NCBI GenBank assembly: GCA_903931945.1
Contig: CAIZEI010000191.1
Location: 1-34,253, forward strand
DNA from: an uncultured Hyphomicrobiales bacterium
GTDB taxonomy: Bacteria; Pseudomonadota; Alphaproteobacteria; Rhizobiales; Beijerinckiaceae
DNA length: 34,253 nt
Direction: 5' to 3'
Below, in pieces: positions 1-7,851 of the stretch. The notes below the pieces were generated by a model, which saw only the letters and a program-made list of their open reading frames with translations, made no database searches and had not been told where the DNA came from. The stretch's first letter is position 1; each line of letters opens with the position of its first letter. Both the position numbers and the translations under genes were made by a program.

Positions 1-533
1 GCATACGCTCTGTGATCGTCACATGCCCAAGCGGCAAGCAGACCTCAGCATCCAACTTCATCAGACAATTTGGTAGGTGGGTGCAAAACAGCGCTTACGC
101 TCAATCCCGCCGGCGAAAAAAGGTTGAACGTTTCGGCTGGGCATTCTCGCCGCGCGACAAGGTCATGCAGAACGAGAACGATTACGACAAGGAAGTTTAT
201 AACGGCGACATCGGATGCATCGTCTATGTCGATCTCGAAACAGGCGAACTCTCAGTCAATTTCGACGGGCGGCAGGTGACATATCTCTTTGGCGAGTTCG
301 ATATGCTCATTCCTGCCTACGCCATTACAATCCAGAAATCGCAGGGCTCGGAATATCCGGCGGTGACTATCCCTGTCATGACGCAGCATTACACCATTCT
401 TCAGCGAAATCTCACCTACACCGGCGTCACGCGGGGCAAGAAGCTAGTTGTTCTCGTTGGTCAAAAGAAGGTGGTGGCGATTGCCGTTCGCAATGGCTCA
501 TGCCGTCGACGTTGGTCGAAGCTCGATGAATGA
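1..533 (+). pseudogene. RecD-like helicase, C-terminal fragment, frameshifted
   Basis: The last ~140 codons encode the C-terminal motor part of a superfamily 1B RecD-like DNA helicase. Visible are the ERFGW...GDKVMQ-like stretch, NDYDKEVYNGDIG, the helicase motif region AITIQKSQGSEYPAV and YTGVTRGKKLVVLVGQ, followed by the usual ending RRRWSKLDE. Upstream of about position 114 the matching residues (TALTLNPAGEK) lie in a different frame, and the switch falls on the A-run at 115-121. That earlier frame also carries a stop at 13-15. The gene is therefore broken by a one-base frameshift and its start lies outside the window. Such helicases are common on alphaproteobacterial islands, which fits the DUF927 and Rep-like genes that follow. 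A base-calling error in the A-run is the alternative to true decay. Confidence 0.75.
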
Positions 534-581
534 CTCAAGCGGTGCTGCTCCATAATAGCGCGGAATCCGTTTTGGTTTGCC

Positions 582-605
582 GCTGCACTTGCAGCCACTT
601 TTTTT
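582..605 (+). terminator. weak intrinsic terminator candidate
   Basis: A short stem GCTGC/GCAGC (582-586 with 591-595) is followed by a run of seven T (599-605), 50 bp after the stop of the helicase fragment. The stem is only five pairs, so the call is tentative. Confidence 0.3.
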
Positions 606-615
606 CAACGGAAAT

Positions 616-653
616 CGCCGTTCAGTGCACATTATGAAAAACACACTGAGGGA
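616..653. repeat. 38-bp dyad site, copy 1 (TCAGTG-N16-CACTGA)
   Basis: TCAGTG (622-627) and CACTGA (644-649) are inverted half-sites 16 bp apart. The same arrangement, with the flanking CGCC on the left and GGGA on the right and a shared 15-mer AAACACACTGAGGGA, recurs at 8027-8064 in the same orientation. The geometry resembles a binding or crossover site of a site-specific recombinase or a dimeric repressor; which of these is not known. Confidence 0.6.
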
Positions 654-717
654 TTTACGCCGATCTCATTTCTGTTTCGGTAGCAGAATGTCACTGGAAA
701 TTCGCACCATCGGCGCT

Positions 718-2442
718 CTAAAAATTTTTGCCGTCAATACAGCCGACAGGCGATTTCACAACATACCGTATGCCTTGCGTTCCTGCCTTCGCTACGCTCA
801 GCAATCCCTCTCTAGCAAGTTGCGCTTTGAGCCTTTGCGCATCGTCAGCTCCGACGATTTCGCAAAATTTTCGTTCTGAAAAGAGGAATACTGAACTATC
901 CCCTTGCCAGAGCTCGTAGCCAACGCAGCCCTCGTATCTCTTTTGCTCGTCGTCATCATCGCAAGCTCTGGGGTCCAAGAACGAAGACCGATTGGCCTCA
1001 ATGTATTCGACAAGGCGTTCACGCGGGCTCGCCACCGGCCCAGCGAACTCCATTTCCGGCTCGGCGTCGAGGGCAAGGCCGAACCGCGCCGCCTCTCGAT
1101 CAACGTACCTGACGTGGTCTCTCTCACATTTCAAAACAGCGTCGAAGATCTCGTCCTCTGTAAGCGACCACAGCTTTGCCTTCCCAAGCAGGCTGCACGC
1201 ACCTGCGACCCGACCGAACTTCTGATGAGTGCGGGCGAGATCGCGTCCACTTTGAGCGACGACTTCCTGCTTAGCTGCGTCGATGTAGGCTTGGCACCTC
1301 TTTTCAAAATACGATGCGGCCTTCCCCTTCGAATCATACCACAGCATGGCGTGGATGAACTCGCGGGCGGGCCACCCCCGAAATTCAGCGGCGAGCTTTT
1401 TCAAATGTGCGCAGAATTTGCCGCGATTTGGGAGCGGTCCAATGTCTTCAAACATCCCATTTCCGCCGGCTGGCGGGGGAATGTCGAGCATACGGTCAAC
1501 ATATGACGATACGCTCCCCGTCTCTCCAGCCAGTTTAAAGATATGCGAAAGGGACAGGTTCGACGAGCTCAGCCCACTAACATTCCAAGCGTTCAACTCG
1601 GTCCTATCATACCGCCGCTTCCCAATCCCCCCAGCGAGCTTCATCACGGCATCTACATAAAGCTGGGCGCCAGCCGGGCTGTTGAGGTTCGGCAGCAGGC
1701 GGGTCTCGTTGAGATAGACGCAGGCATCGTTGTAGGCGGCTAATAGCGGCTCCATCCCGGACAAAGTTGTCGTCCATGCATCCCCGCCGCCATATTCCAT
1801 CGCGACGCTGTCGACAGGGTTCCACGCCCAAAATCCCGACGCCGCCGCTAATATCGTCGACAACCCATTCCCACCCGTCTTCGCCACCATCTGAGCGACT
1901 ACGGGATTGTTTCCACAGCTCCTGGGAAGTGCTGCCGCTGCCGATAGGCCTATGGCGAACACGAGCCGCGAGTTCTTGCGAACAAGCTCCACAAATTCGT
2001 TCCAGGCTTCCCCTTCGCCGACCGTATGATAGCGCTCCGAAAGGTCGGATGGGATACCGGTTAGGCAAACATTTATGTCCTGACAATCATGTCCCTTGAT
2101 GACCTCTCCGTTCGGGAGGATATAGGCGTTGCCGTTGTATCCGCATCTGGTCGCAACTCTGACCTTCTCCGTCGCTGAAATGGCGCCATCCTGAATACGC
2201 GCCAGTAGGTCGCGCTGAGATTTCAAATCGTATAGGGAAGCGCCTTTCTTGTTCAGCTCCGTAAAGGCCTCCGTCATCCTCGACGACAGGTTATCAATCC
2301 GAAGGAATTCCGAACGATCTGCCTTCCCATTATCGAATTGAAGACGAACAAACTGCTGGCCATCATCACTCTCGCCATATTCGATAATGGATATATGGCT
2401 TGAGGCAGAGTCAGTATGTTTCTGGGCACGTGTTGAGGGCAT
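718..2442 (-). CDS. DUF927 domain protein with degenerate ATPase motifs
   Basis: A 574-residue protein matching the DUF927 family, which has a P-loop ATPase/helicase-like fold and is found on plasmids, phages and islands. The segment VAKTGGNGLSTILAAASGFW (about residues 186-205) occupies the Walker A position, where relatives have a GK[ST] signature; the lysine is absent here. NDACVYLNETRLL (about 238-250) occupies the Walker B position with Asn where Asp-Glu is expected. The C-terminal ~100 residues (RERLVEYIEANRSSF...GIRYVVKSP) look like the usual helical tail. The ATG at 2442 is preceded by GGAG at 7 bases. The gene lies downstream of, and on the same strand as, the Rep-like gene. It may be a non-hydrolysing DNA-remodelling accessory of that replicon; this role is inferred. 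Confidence 0.8.
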   Translation of the reverse strand: MPSTRAQKHTDSASSHISIIEYGESDDGQQFVRLQFDNGKADRSEFLRIDNLSSRMTEAFTELNKKGASLYDLKSQRDLLARIQDGAISATEKVRVATRCGYNGNAYILPNGEVIKGHDCQDINVCLTGIPSDLSERYHTVGEGEAWNEFVELVRKNSRLVFAIGLSAAAALPRSCGNNPVVAQMVAKTGGNGLSTILAAASGFWAWNPVDSVAMEYGGGDAWTTTLSGMEPLLAAYNDACVYLNETRLLPNLNSPAGAQLYVDAVMKLAGGIGKRRYDRTELNAWNVSGLSSSNLSLSHIFKLAGETGSVSSYVDRMLDIPPPAGGNGMFEDIGPLPNRGKFCAHLKKLAAEFRGWPAREFIHAMLWYDSKGKAASYFEKRCQAYIDAAKQEVVAQSGRDLARTHQKFGRVAGACSLLGKAKLWSLTEDEIFDAVLKCERDHVRYVDREAARFGLALDAEPEMEFAGPVASPRERLVEYIEANRSSFLDPRACDDDDEQKRYEGCVGYELWQGDSSVFLFSERKFCEIVGADDAQRLKAQLAREGLLSVAKAGTQGIRYVVKSPVGCIDGKNF

Positions 2443-2532
2443 TTAATATCTCCATCATTGGCTACGTGTGGTTGATTCTATGCTGGTTATTGGCGTTGGG
2501 CTTGTGGTCACGAAAATGGGGAAAATGAGCTG

Positions 2533-2544
2533 TAGACGCGTCTA
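2533..2544. promoter_or_regulatory. 12-bp perfect palindrome upstream of the DUF927 gene
   Basis: TAGACGCGTCTA is a perfect palindrome in the 177-bp gap between the Rep-like stop and the DUF927 start, about 90 bp before that start. It could be an operator. Nothing else in this gap is recognisable. Confidence 0.25.
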
Positions 2545-2619
2545 AGTGGGTTGCGGTGGCCTTCTAGGTGGGGGTTTGCTGGATTTTGGGCGTTAACACT
2601 GCAGTTGCATACGAGTGAT

Positions 2620-3436
2620 TTACAGCGGCCATTTTTTTGGCGTAGCCAACGTAGCCAAGTAGCCATTTTCGCCACCTGTTCCAGCGCTGTTCTGTTGCTT
2701 CGAAATAAAGCTCCCCCGGCGGCGGCAGCCAAAAAGCAACAGGAAATCTTCCTGCCGATATACCTTCCGCCACGCGAGAAGTTCTGCCTTCCGGGGAATA
2801 GGCAGCGGGAAAGCCCTCGCCTTCCGAGCGCCGGTTCGTTCCTTAGGCCTATGGTAATCGACGAATTTGAGGAGGTAACTCGCCTGTTCGGTAAGATCGT
2901 TCAACGGTTGCTCAAGGAGAGACTTTTGCCCGTCCCCAAATTCTTCGCGGAGGCCACTGCGTTGCTCGTCGGTGGCGCCGATGACAAGCACATGCGCGTG
3001 CACAATCCATTCCTCGATGGTCTGTTTCCACGCGACCTCTATGCCCCCGATGATCATTGCTCCTGCCATGCCGCAACGTCTCAGGCGCATATCGATGCGC
3101 TTCTTGATCGCTGTAAGGTCCGCGTCCAAAAGCGATCCTGTCGCTTGTCGATCAAGGTCTATCGTATAGACAAAGGCGGGAGCTCTAGGGTCGAACTCGC
3201 GCAAGCCTGCAACCTCCGCAAAAAGCCAACGGCGCATGCCCCGAGCGCATCTCGGGCAAGCGGCGTGGCGGCAAGGCTCTTGCGTCGAGCACCACTCAAT
3301 TTCTGCAACGTAGCGGGCGAGTTGCGAATGCGAGCCAATTGCCGCCTTAAATGCCTCTGCGCGCTTGCGGCAAGTGGCTTCCGTCTCAAAGCCAGGCAGG
3401 ATAATGGCGAGATCGAGCCTAGGCTCGATCTCGCGA
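2620..3436 (-). CDS. HUH replication-initiator-like protein, 5' end missing
   Basis: The minus-strand frame from about 3436 to the stop at 2620 encodes about 271 residues. In order these are a four-Cys cluster (WCSTQEPCRHAACPRC, a probable zinc site), a hydrophobic strand FVYTIDL that fits HUH motif 1, VHAHVLVIG fitting the H-hydrophobic-H metal motif 2 (His codons near 2998 and 2992), and SYLLKFVDYHRP fitting motif 3 (YxxK), with Tyr as the presumed DNA nickase nucleophile. This order is that of rolling-circle Rep proteins and related transposases. No usual start codon precedes the Cys cluster before the frame runs into antisense ppc sequence at the palindrome, so the native 5' end appears to be lost. 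An internal ATG (CARGMRRW) would remove the Cys cluster. The family assignment is by motif only; IS91-type Y2 transposases are less likely because the single YxxK pattern fits Y1 Reps. Confidence 0.55.
3407..3434. repeat. 28-bp perfect palindrome at the rep/ppc junction
   Basis: Fourteen bases GCGAGATCGAGCCT are followed at once by their exact reverse complement, with no spacer; the centre lies between 3420 and 3421. To the left lies the 5' end of the Rep-like frame (minus strand), to the right the first codons recognisable as PEP carboxylase (plus strand). It may be a recombination scar, an initiator origin, a resolved telomere-like end or an assembly chimera. Confidence 0.8.
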
Positions 3437-5592
3437 CGGATCCAAAAAGGAAGCCGTCGGTGATCGATGAAGTCAGCAATGGCCTGTCTTATTATGATCA
3501 GACGCTGCTTCGGGAAATACCCAATGTCTACGCCGACATCGAGGACAAGCTGTTCGCTGGCGAATGGGATGGAATTGATTTCAAACTCCCGTCCTTTCTG
3601 CGGATGGGCAGCTGGATTGGCGGCGATCGCGACGGCAATCCCAACGTCACAGCCGACGTTCTCACCCAAACCATGGATCTGCAATGCAACCGCGTGTTGA
3701 GTTTCTATCTCGACGAATTGCATGCCCTCGGGGCCGAGCTGTCGCTCGATCGTTCGCATATCAGCATATCGACGCAGCTTGCGAACTTTATCAAGCGTTC
3801 GCGCGATTCCTCGCCGCGCCGGGCGGCGGAGCCCTATCGGCAGGCCATTGTCGAGATTTACGCGCGCGTGGTGGCGACCGCCGCGCATCTTGGCCAGCGC
3901 ATTGTCACGCGGCACGAAACAGCGCCGGCGCACGCCTGTGAATCGGCGGAACAATTCGGCGCGGATCTCGATATCCTCTCCCGTTCCCTGACCGCGAATG
4001 GCTCGGGCGTTCTGGCGCGCGGGCGGCTTCGTTTGCTCAAGCGCGCCGTCGACGTGTTTTCATTCCATCTGGCGAGCGTCGATCTCAGGCAAAATTCTTC
4101 CGTGCACGAACGCACCATGACCGCGATCTGCCAAGCGTGCGGCATCGACTACATGGCGATGGCTGAGGCAGCACGCCGAGATTTTCTCATTCAGCAACTT
4201 TCGACGCCGCGTCCGCTCGTCTCATCCTTCGTTCAATATGACGCGGAGACGTCCGGGGAACTCGCGGTGTTCCAGACGGCGGCGCGCATGCACGCGCGTT
4301 TTGGCGTGGACGCGATTCCCAACTACGTCATTTCCAACTGTTGCAGCGTTTCCGATATTCTTGAGGTCGTGGCGCTATTGAAGGAGGCAGGTCTATTCGA
4401 CCCGTTGACGGGCAAGGCGAGTCTGAACATCATTCCTTTGTTCGAGACGATCGGCGATCTTCGAAACTGCGCAGATATTATGGAAGAATTGTTTTCGATC
4501 CCGGCCTATAGGACGCTTCTCGAAAGCCGGGGCAGAGTGCAGGAGGTTATGCTTGGCTATTCAGACAGCAATAAGGATGGCGGCTACCTCACTTCCGGTT
4601 GGGAGCTCTATCAGGCGGAACTTCGTCTGATCGAAATATTCCGCAAATACGACGTGAAGCTGAGGTTCTTTCACGGGCGAGGCGGATCAATCGGCCGCGG
4701 CGGCGGCCCGAGCTACGACGCTATTCTCGCCCAGCCGGCGGGCGCCATGCAAGCTGGCATTCGCACCACCGAACAAGGCGAGGTGATCGCGGGAAAGTAT
4801 CTGAACCCGGAAGTCGGTCGGCATAATCTCGAGGTCCTCGTGGCCGCGGTTTTCGAGGAAATGGCGTTGCGCCAGGAGGGGGCGACGCAGCCAACAGAAT
4901 TCATCGGGGTCATGGAAGAGCTGTCGGAATTCGCTTTTCAGACTTATCGTTCGCTGGTCTATGGCACGCCAGGCTTCGAAAAATATTTTTGGGAGTCCAC
5001 CGTCATCAGCGAAATCGCGAACCTGCACATTGGCAGCCGTCCAACGTCTCGCAAAAAGTCGACCCGCATTGAGGATTTGCGAGCGATCCCCTGGGTTTTC
5101 GGCTGGGCGCAATGTCGCTTGATGTTGCCGGCCTGGTATGGCGTTGGCTCCGCGATTCATGCCTATATCGAGAAACATGGCGACGATGGTTTACAAACGC
5201 TCAGGCGTATGGCGCGTGAATGGTCTTTCTTCCGGACAGTGCTCTCGAACATGGAGATGGTGCTGGCGAAAAGCGACATCGGCATTGCCTCCCGCTACAA
5301 GGAATTGGTGGAGGACAAGCAATTGCGAGAGGCGATATTCGCGCGCGTCAAGGACGAATGGGAAAAATCACGCGACGGCCTGCTCGCTATTCTCGAGCAG
5401 GAAACACTGCTTCAGAACAACGCCGAGCTCGCGCAGACGCTAAGCGACAGATCGCCGTACATCGACCCGCTCAACCACGTTCAGCTTGAACTGCTGCGCC
5501 GATATCGCGCGGGCGATCACGATGACCGGGTTGTGGAAGCCATTCATCTTACGATCAATGGCGTCGCCGCAGGCTTGCGCAACAGCGGTTGA
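3437..5592 (+). pseudogene. ppc: phosphoenolpyruvate carboxylase, N-terminally truncated
   Basis: PEP carboxylase adds bicarbonate to phosphoenolpyruvate to give oxaloacetate and is a core step of the serine cycle. Recognisable homology starts at about 3437 (TDPKRKPSVIDEV) and runs to the stop. It includes GSWIGGDRDGNPN (near 3607-3645), LGYSDSNKDGG, the glycine-rich loop HGRGGSIGRGGGP, RTTEQGEVIAGKY, IPWVFGWAQCRLMLPAWYG and the family C-terminus AAGLRNSG. About 718 residues remain of the usual ~900-930. The missing part includes the TAHPTE region with the catalytic histidine. The frame stays open upstream to 2551, but that stretch is antisense to the Rep-like gene and shows no PEPC similarity. 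The product is probably inactive, or the contig is joined wrongly here. A pfkB gene follows 50 bp downstream. Confidence 0.8.
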
Positions 5593-5642
5593 CGCAAGGT
5601 CGAGCCGGAAAATAGCCGCATCTGCGGGAAGCGAGGTGAACC

Positions 5643-6536
5643 ATGGATGCGTTGTTCGTTGGGCAGACCTATATCGACATCACCCTGATCACGGATGAGT
5701 TGCCAACGGGTGACGACAAGACGGTGGCGGATCAATTCGCGGTGTCGTTCGGCGGCAACGCGGTCACTGCGGCCTTCTGTTGCGCGAAACTAGGCGTCAA
5801 GACCGATCTTCTGGCCACTGTCGCTGATGACTGGCTCGGACATATGTTCGTCGATATGGCCCGCCGGTATAAGGTGTCGCTCCATTCGCGCAAGGTTCAG
5901 AATTCGTCGTTGTCGTTCATTATTCCCAAGGATGGACAACGCGCGATCGTTCGATGCCGGGACGCGCGTTTTCTGCATCCTTTCCCGCCGCTGTCGCTCG
6001 ATGGGTGCCGGGCGATCCATCTGGACGGACATCAGGCGGACGCCGCGATCCATTTCGCCAGGGCGGGTCGCGAAGCGGGGATACTGACCTCGCTCGACGG
6101 CGGCGGCATGCGGGAAAACACCATCGAATTACTTAAATTCATCGACGTCGCGGTGGTGGCCGAGAGATTGTGCGAGCAGATGAATTTCGAGCCCCATGAA
6201 ATGCTGAATTTCCTGAAGAGCCGTGGTTGCGCCGTTGGCGCGGTCACGCGGGGCGAGAAGGGCGTCATCTGGTACGAACGCGGCTCGGGCATCAAGACCA
6301 TGCCGGCTCTCGATATTCCCCGGGAACGCGTGATCGACACAAATGGCGCCGGCGACATCTTTCATGGCGCGTATATCTATTCCGCCCTGGCCTCGCCTGA
6401 GGCGACATGGGAGGATCATTTTCGGTTCGCGCGCGCGGCGTCAGCGCACGCCATCCAGCATTTGGGAAACGAAGCGAGTCTGCCCACCTTGGCTGAAGTC
6501 ACCGACGTGTTATCGACCATCAGGGCGCGCGCGTGA
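5643..6536 (+). CDS. PfkB-family carbohydrate kinase
   Basis: A 297-residue ribokinase/PfkB-fold kinase that phosphorylates a sugar or related hydroxyl compound with ATP. The N-terminal glycine pair (FGGNAVTAAFCCAKLG, about residues 37-52) is the substrate-side PfkB signature. The C-terminal signature DTNGAGDIFHGAY (about 230-242) holds the anion hole and the catalytic Asp. Length is normal for the family. The ATG at 5643 has a strong ribosome binding site (GAGGTGA, 5 bases upstream). It follows ppc by 50 bp on the same strand and is probably co-transcribed with it, which suggests a link to C1/serine-cycle metabolism. The substrate cannot be read from the sequence. Confidence 0.88.
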   Translation: MDALFVGQTYIDITLITDELPTGDDKTVADQFAVSFGGNAVTAAFCCAKLGVKTDLLATVADDWLGHMFVDMARRYKVSLHSRKVQNSSLSFIIPKDGQRAIVRCRDARFLHPFPPLSLDGCRAIHLDGHQADAAIHFARAGREAGILTSLDGGGMRENTIELLKFIDVAVVAERLCEQMNFEPHEMLNFLKSRGCAVGAVTRGEKGVIWYERGSGIKTMPALDIPRERVIDTNGAGDIFHGAYIYSALASPEATWEDHFRFARAASAHAIQHLGNEASLPTLAEVTDVLSTIRARA

Positions 6537-6577
6537 GGCGACACAAGCGAAAAGCCAGCGATTAGGTCGCATTGAAT

Positions 6578-6748
6578 GTGAAATATTTCCGGTCTATCTG
6601 CAGCGCGTTGTCCGCCGTCACAGATAATTCGATGGTGTTGTTGCGCCAGGACGGAATAGCGCTTCTGCCTTATCCCGATGCCAACGACCGCGCCGGCATC
6701 ATCGTTCGGCGCGGTTTTCTGGTCAATGCGCAGACAAGGAAAAGGTGA
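6578..6748 (+). CDS. small hypothetical ORF
   Basis: An open frame of about 56 codons from a GTG at 6578 (ATG at 6632 is an alternative) to the TGA at 6746-6748. It encodes a peptide with ALLPYPDANDRAGIIVRRGF in the middle. No family recognised and no strong ribosome binding site. It lies in the 352-bp gap between pfkB and the PhaR-like remnant and could be the tail of a lost gene. Confidence 0.2.
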   Translation: MKYFRSICSALSAVTDNSMVLLRQDGIALLPYPDANDRAGIIVRRGFLVNAQTRKR

Positions 6749-6888
6749 ACTGAATCAACCTGCCATGGGGTAGTCAAGGGCCGCACGCGACCTCGCCATT
6801 CCCATGAACCGCTTGCCCGATATGCGGTCATTTCAAGTGGCCGGCTCTGCGCGCGCCGTATTTGAGCTACAGCTCCATGAGGAGCGCG

Positions 6889-7375
6889 ATGACTGAAAAG
6901 CGGCTGGAGATACTCATAAAAATATGCGAACCGCCTCCCTATCAAGCAGGCGAGAAATCCTGCTTCACGCTCGGCGACATTGCCAACTTCATCAAGGATG
7001 GGCACGACGTTGTTATCTATGATGGGACAGCGGGAAGAACATCGCCCGCAGACCTGACCCCGGTGTTTCTCGAACGCGAAAATGTTGACGAGAGCGAAAA
7101 CTGATCGCTTTCGATGGCGAAATCGCACAACTTTTAGTGCGAGCTATTTGCGCTTTTCGCTCGATAGATTTGTGAAGCGACACCTTGAGCTGCAAGAGCA
7201 ATTCGCGGCGCTTTTCGGTGGGCGTAAAACTCCCGGCGACCCCCTGACAGGAGCCATGGGAACGCAGGCCCGCCAGAATTTTGAATTCTTCAGCCAATCT
7301 CTGGCGCTGCTTAATAAATATGCAGTCGGGGCGGGGTGGGCGGCAGATTCCGGGGAGACAAGCCCGGGAGTTTGA
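6889..7375 (+). pseudogene. phaR: PHA accumulation regulator (PhaR-like) remnant, frameshifted
   Basis: PhaR proteins bind DNA and PHA granules and repress polyhydroxyalkanoate genes. The first frame (ATG 6889, GAGGAG just upstream, stop 7104) contains CFTLGDIANFIKDGHDVVIYDG...LTPVFLERE, which resembles the PHB/PHA accumulation DNA-binding domain (YVTLxDLAxMVxxGEDFVVYDAKTGED...LTQII). A second frame (7082-7375) continues with YLRFSLDRFVKRHLELQEQF...ARQNFEFFSQSLALL, similar to the C-terminal helices of PhaR. The linking segment that normally carries the FLRQLIRFYGDS-like helix is missing. The simplest reading is one gene with an internal deletion and a frameshift. Two overlapping small genes are possible but less likely. 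Confidence 0.45.
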
Positions 7376-7389
7376 GCGCTGTTCGGGAC

Positions 7390-7433
7390 GGCGCGGTAAC
7401 CCGCGCCTGGAAATAACGACTTTGCAAAAGTCC
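7390..7433. terminator. hairpins downstream of glnK
   Basis: GGCGCGG/CCGCGCC (7390-7396 with 7401-7407) and a second small dyad GACTTT/AAAGTC (about 7418-7432) lie in the gap past the glnK stop. Neither has a clear T-tract on the minus strand, so this is only a possible 3' end structure. Confidence 0.25.
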
Positions 7434-7466
7434 CACGCTGTCGCCGCGTAGCTGATGCTTCCAATA

Positions 7467-7805
7467 TTAAAGTGCGCCGGCCCCGGCTTCACCCGTGCGA
7501 ATGCGAACAGCCAGTTCAATATGGGTGATAAATATCTTGCCGTCGCCGATGTGCGCGGTTTGAGCGGCTGCGCGCACGGCCCGAACGGCTTCGTCGACTT
7601 GATCGTCATTGACGACCATTTCGATCATCACTTTAGATACAAATTCAATGAAATACTGGGCTCCTCGATAAAGTTCAGTATGTCCCATTTGTCGCCCGAA
7701 GCCTCGAGCTTCGGTCACCGTGATGCCCGGAAGACCCGCCGCCAGCAAGCCTTCCCTCACCTCTCCAAGCTTGAACTGCTTGATGATCGCTACGATTCTT
7801 TTCAT
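7467..7805 (-). CDS. glnK: nitrogen regulatory protein PII
   Basis: A 112-residue PII signal protein that senses 2-oxoglutarate and ATP/ADP and controls ammonium transport and glutamine synthetase adenylylation. The sequence is canonical: MKRIVAIIKQFKL, the signature ITVTEARGFGRQMGHTELYRGAQY with Tyr46 and the uridylylated T-loop Tyr51, AAQTAHIGDGKIF near the C-terminal P-II signature, and RIRTGEAG at the end. The open frame extends upstream to 8108, but homology starts exactly at MKRIV, and AGGAGG lies at 7817-7822. An ATG at 7814 (MRGMKRIV) is the alternative start. No amtB or glnA flanks it, so glnB cannot be excluded; glnK is preferred because of the sigma-54 promoter. Confidence 0.93.
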   Translation of the reverse strand: MKRIVAIIKQFKLGEVREGLLAAGLPGITVTEARGFGRQMGHTELYRGAQYFIEFVSKVMIEMVVNDDQVDEAVRAVRAAAQTAHIGDGKIFITHIELAVRIRTGEAGAGAL

Positions 7806-7833
7806 GCCGCGCATCGCCTCCTGAAAAGCCTTG

Positions 7834-7851
7834 AAGCACTGACTATGCCAA
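7834..7851 (-). promoter_or_regulatory. sigma-54 (RpoN) promoter candidate for glnK
   Basis: Read on the minus strand the site is TTGGCATAGTCAGTGCTT: GG and GC separated by 10 bases, as in the -24/-12 consensus TGGCAC-N5-TTGC. The predicted start (~7824) lies just upstream of the AGGAGG of glnK, so the leader would be very short. This fits NtrC/RpoN control of PII genes under nitrogen limitation. Confidence 0.55.

Noticed and set aside
904-1506. Plus-strand 200-codon frame opposite DUF927
   Set aside because: No family features; antisense to a recognised protein.
2551-3436. Upstream extension of the ppc frame to an ATG at 2551
   Set aside because: The ~295 extra residues show no PEPC similarity and are antisense to the Rep-like gene carrying HUH and YxxK motifs.
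3437-3954. Upstream extension of the Rep-like minus-strand frame into ppc
   Set aside because: This part is the codon shadow of conserved PEPC sequence (GSWIGGDRDGNPN region) and cannot be coding on both strands.
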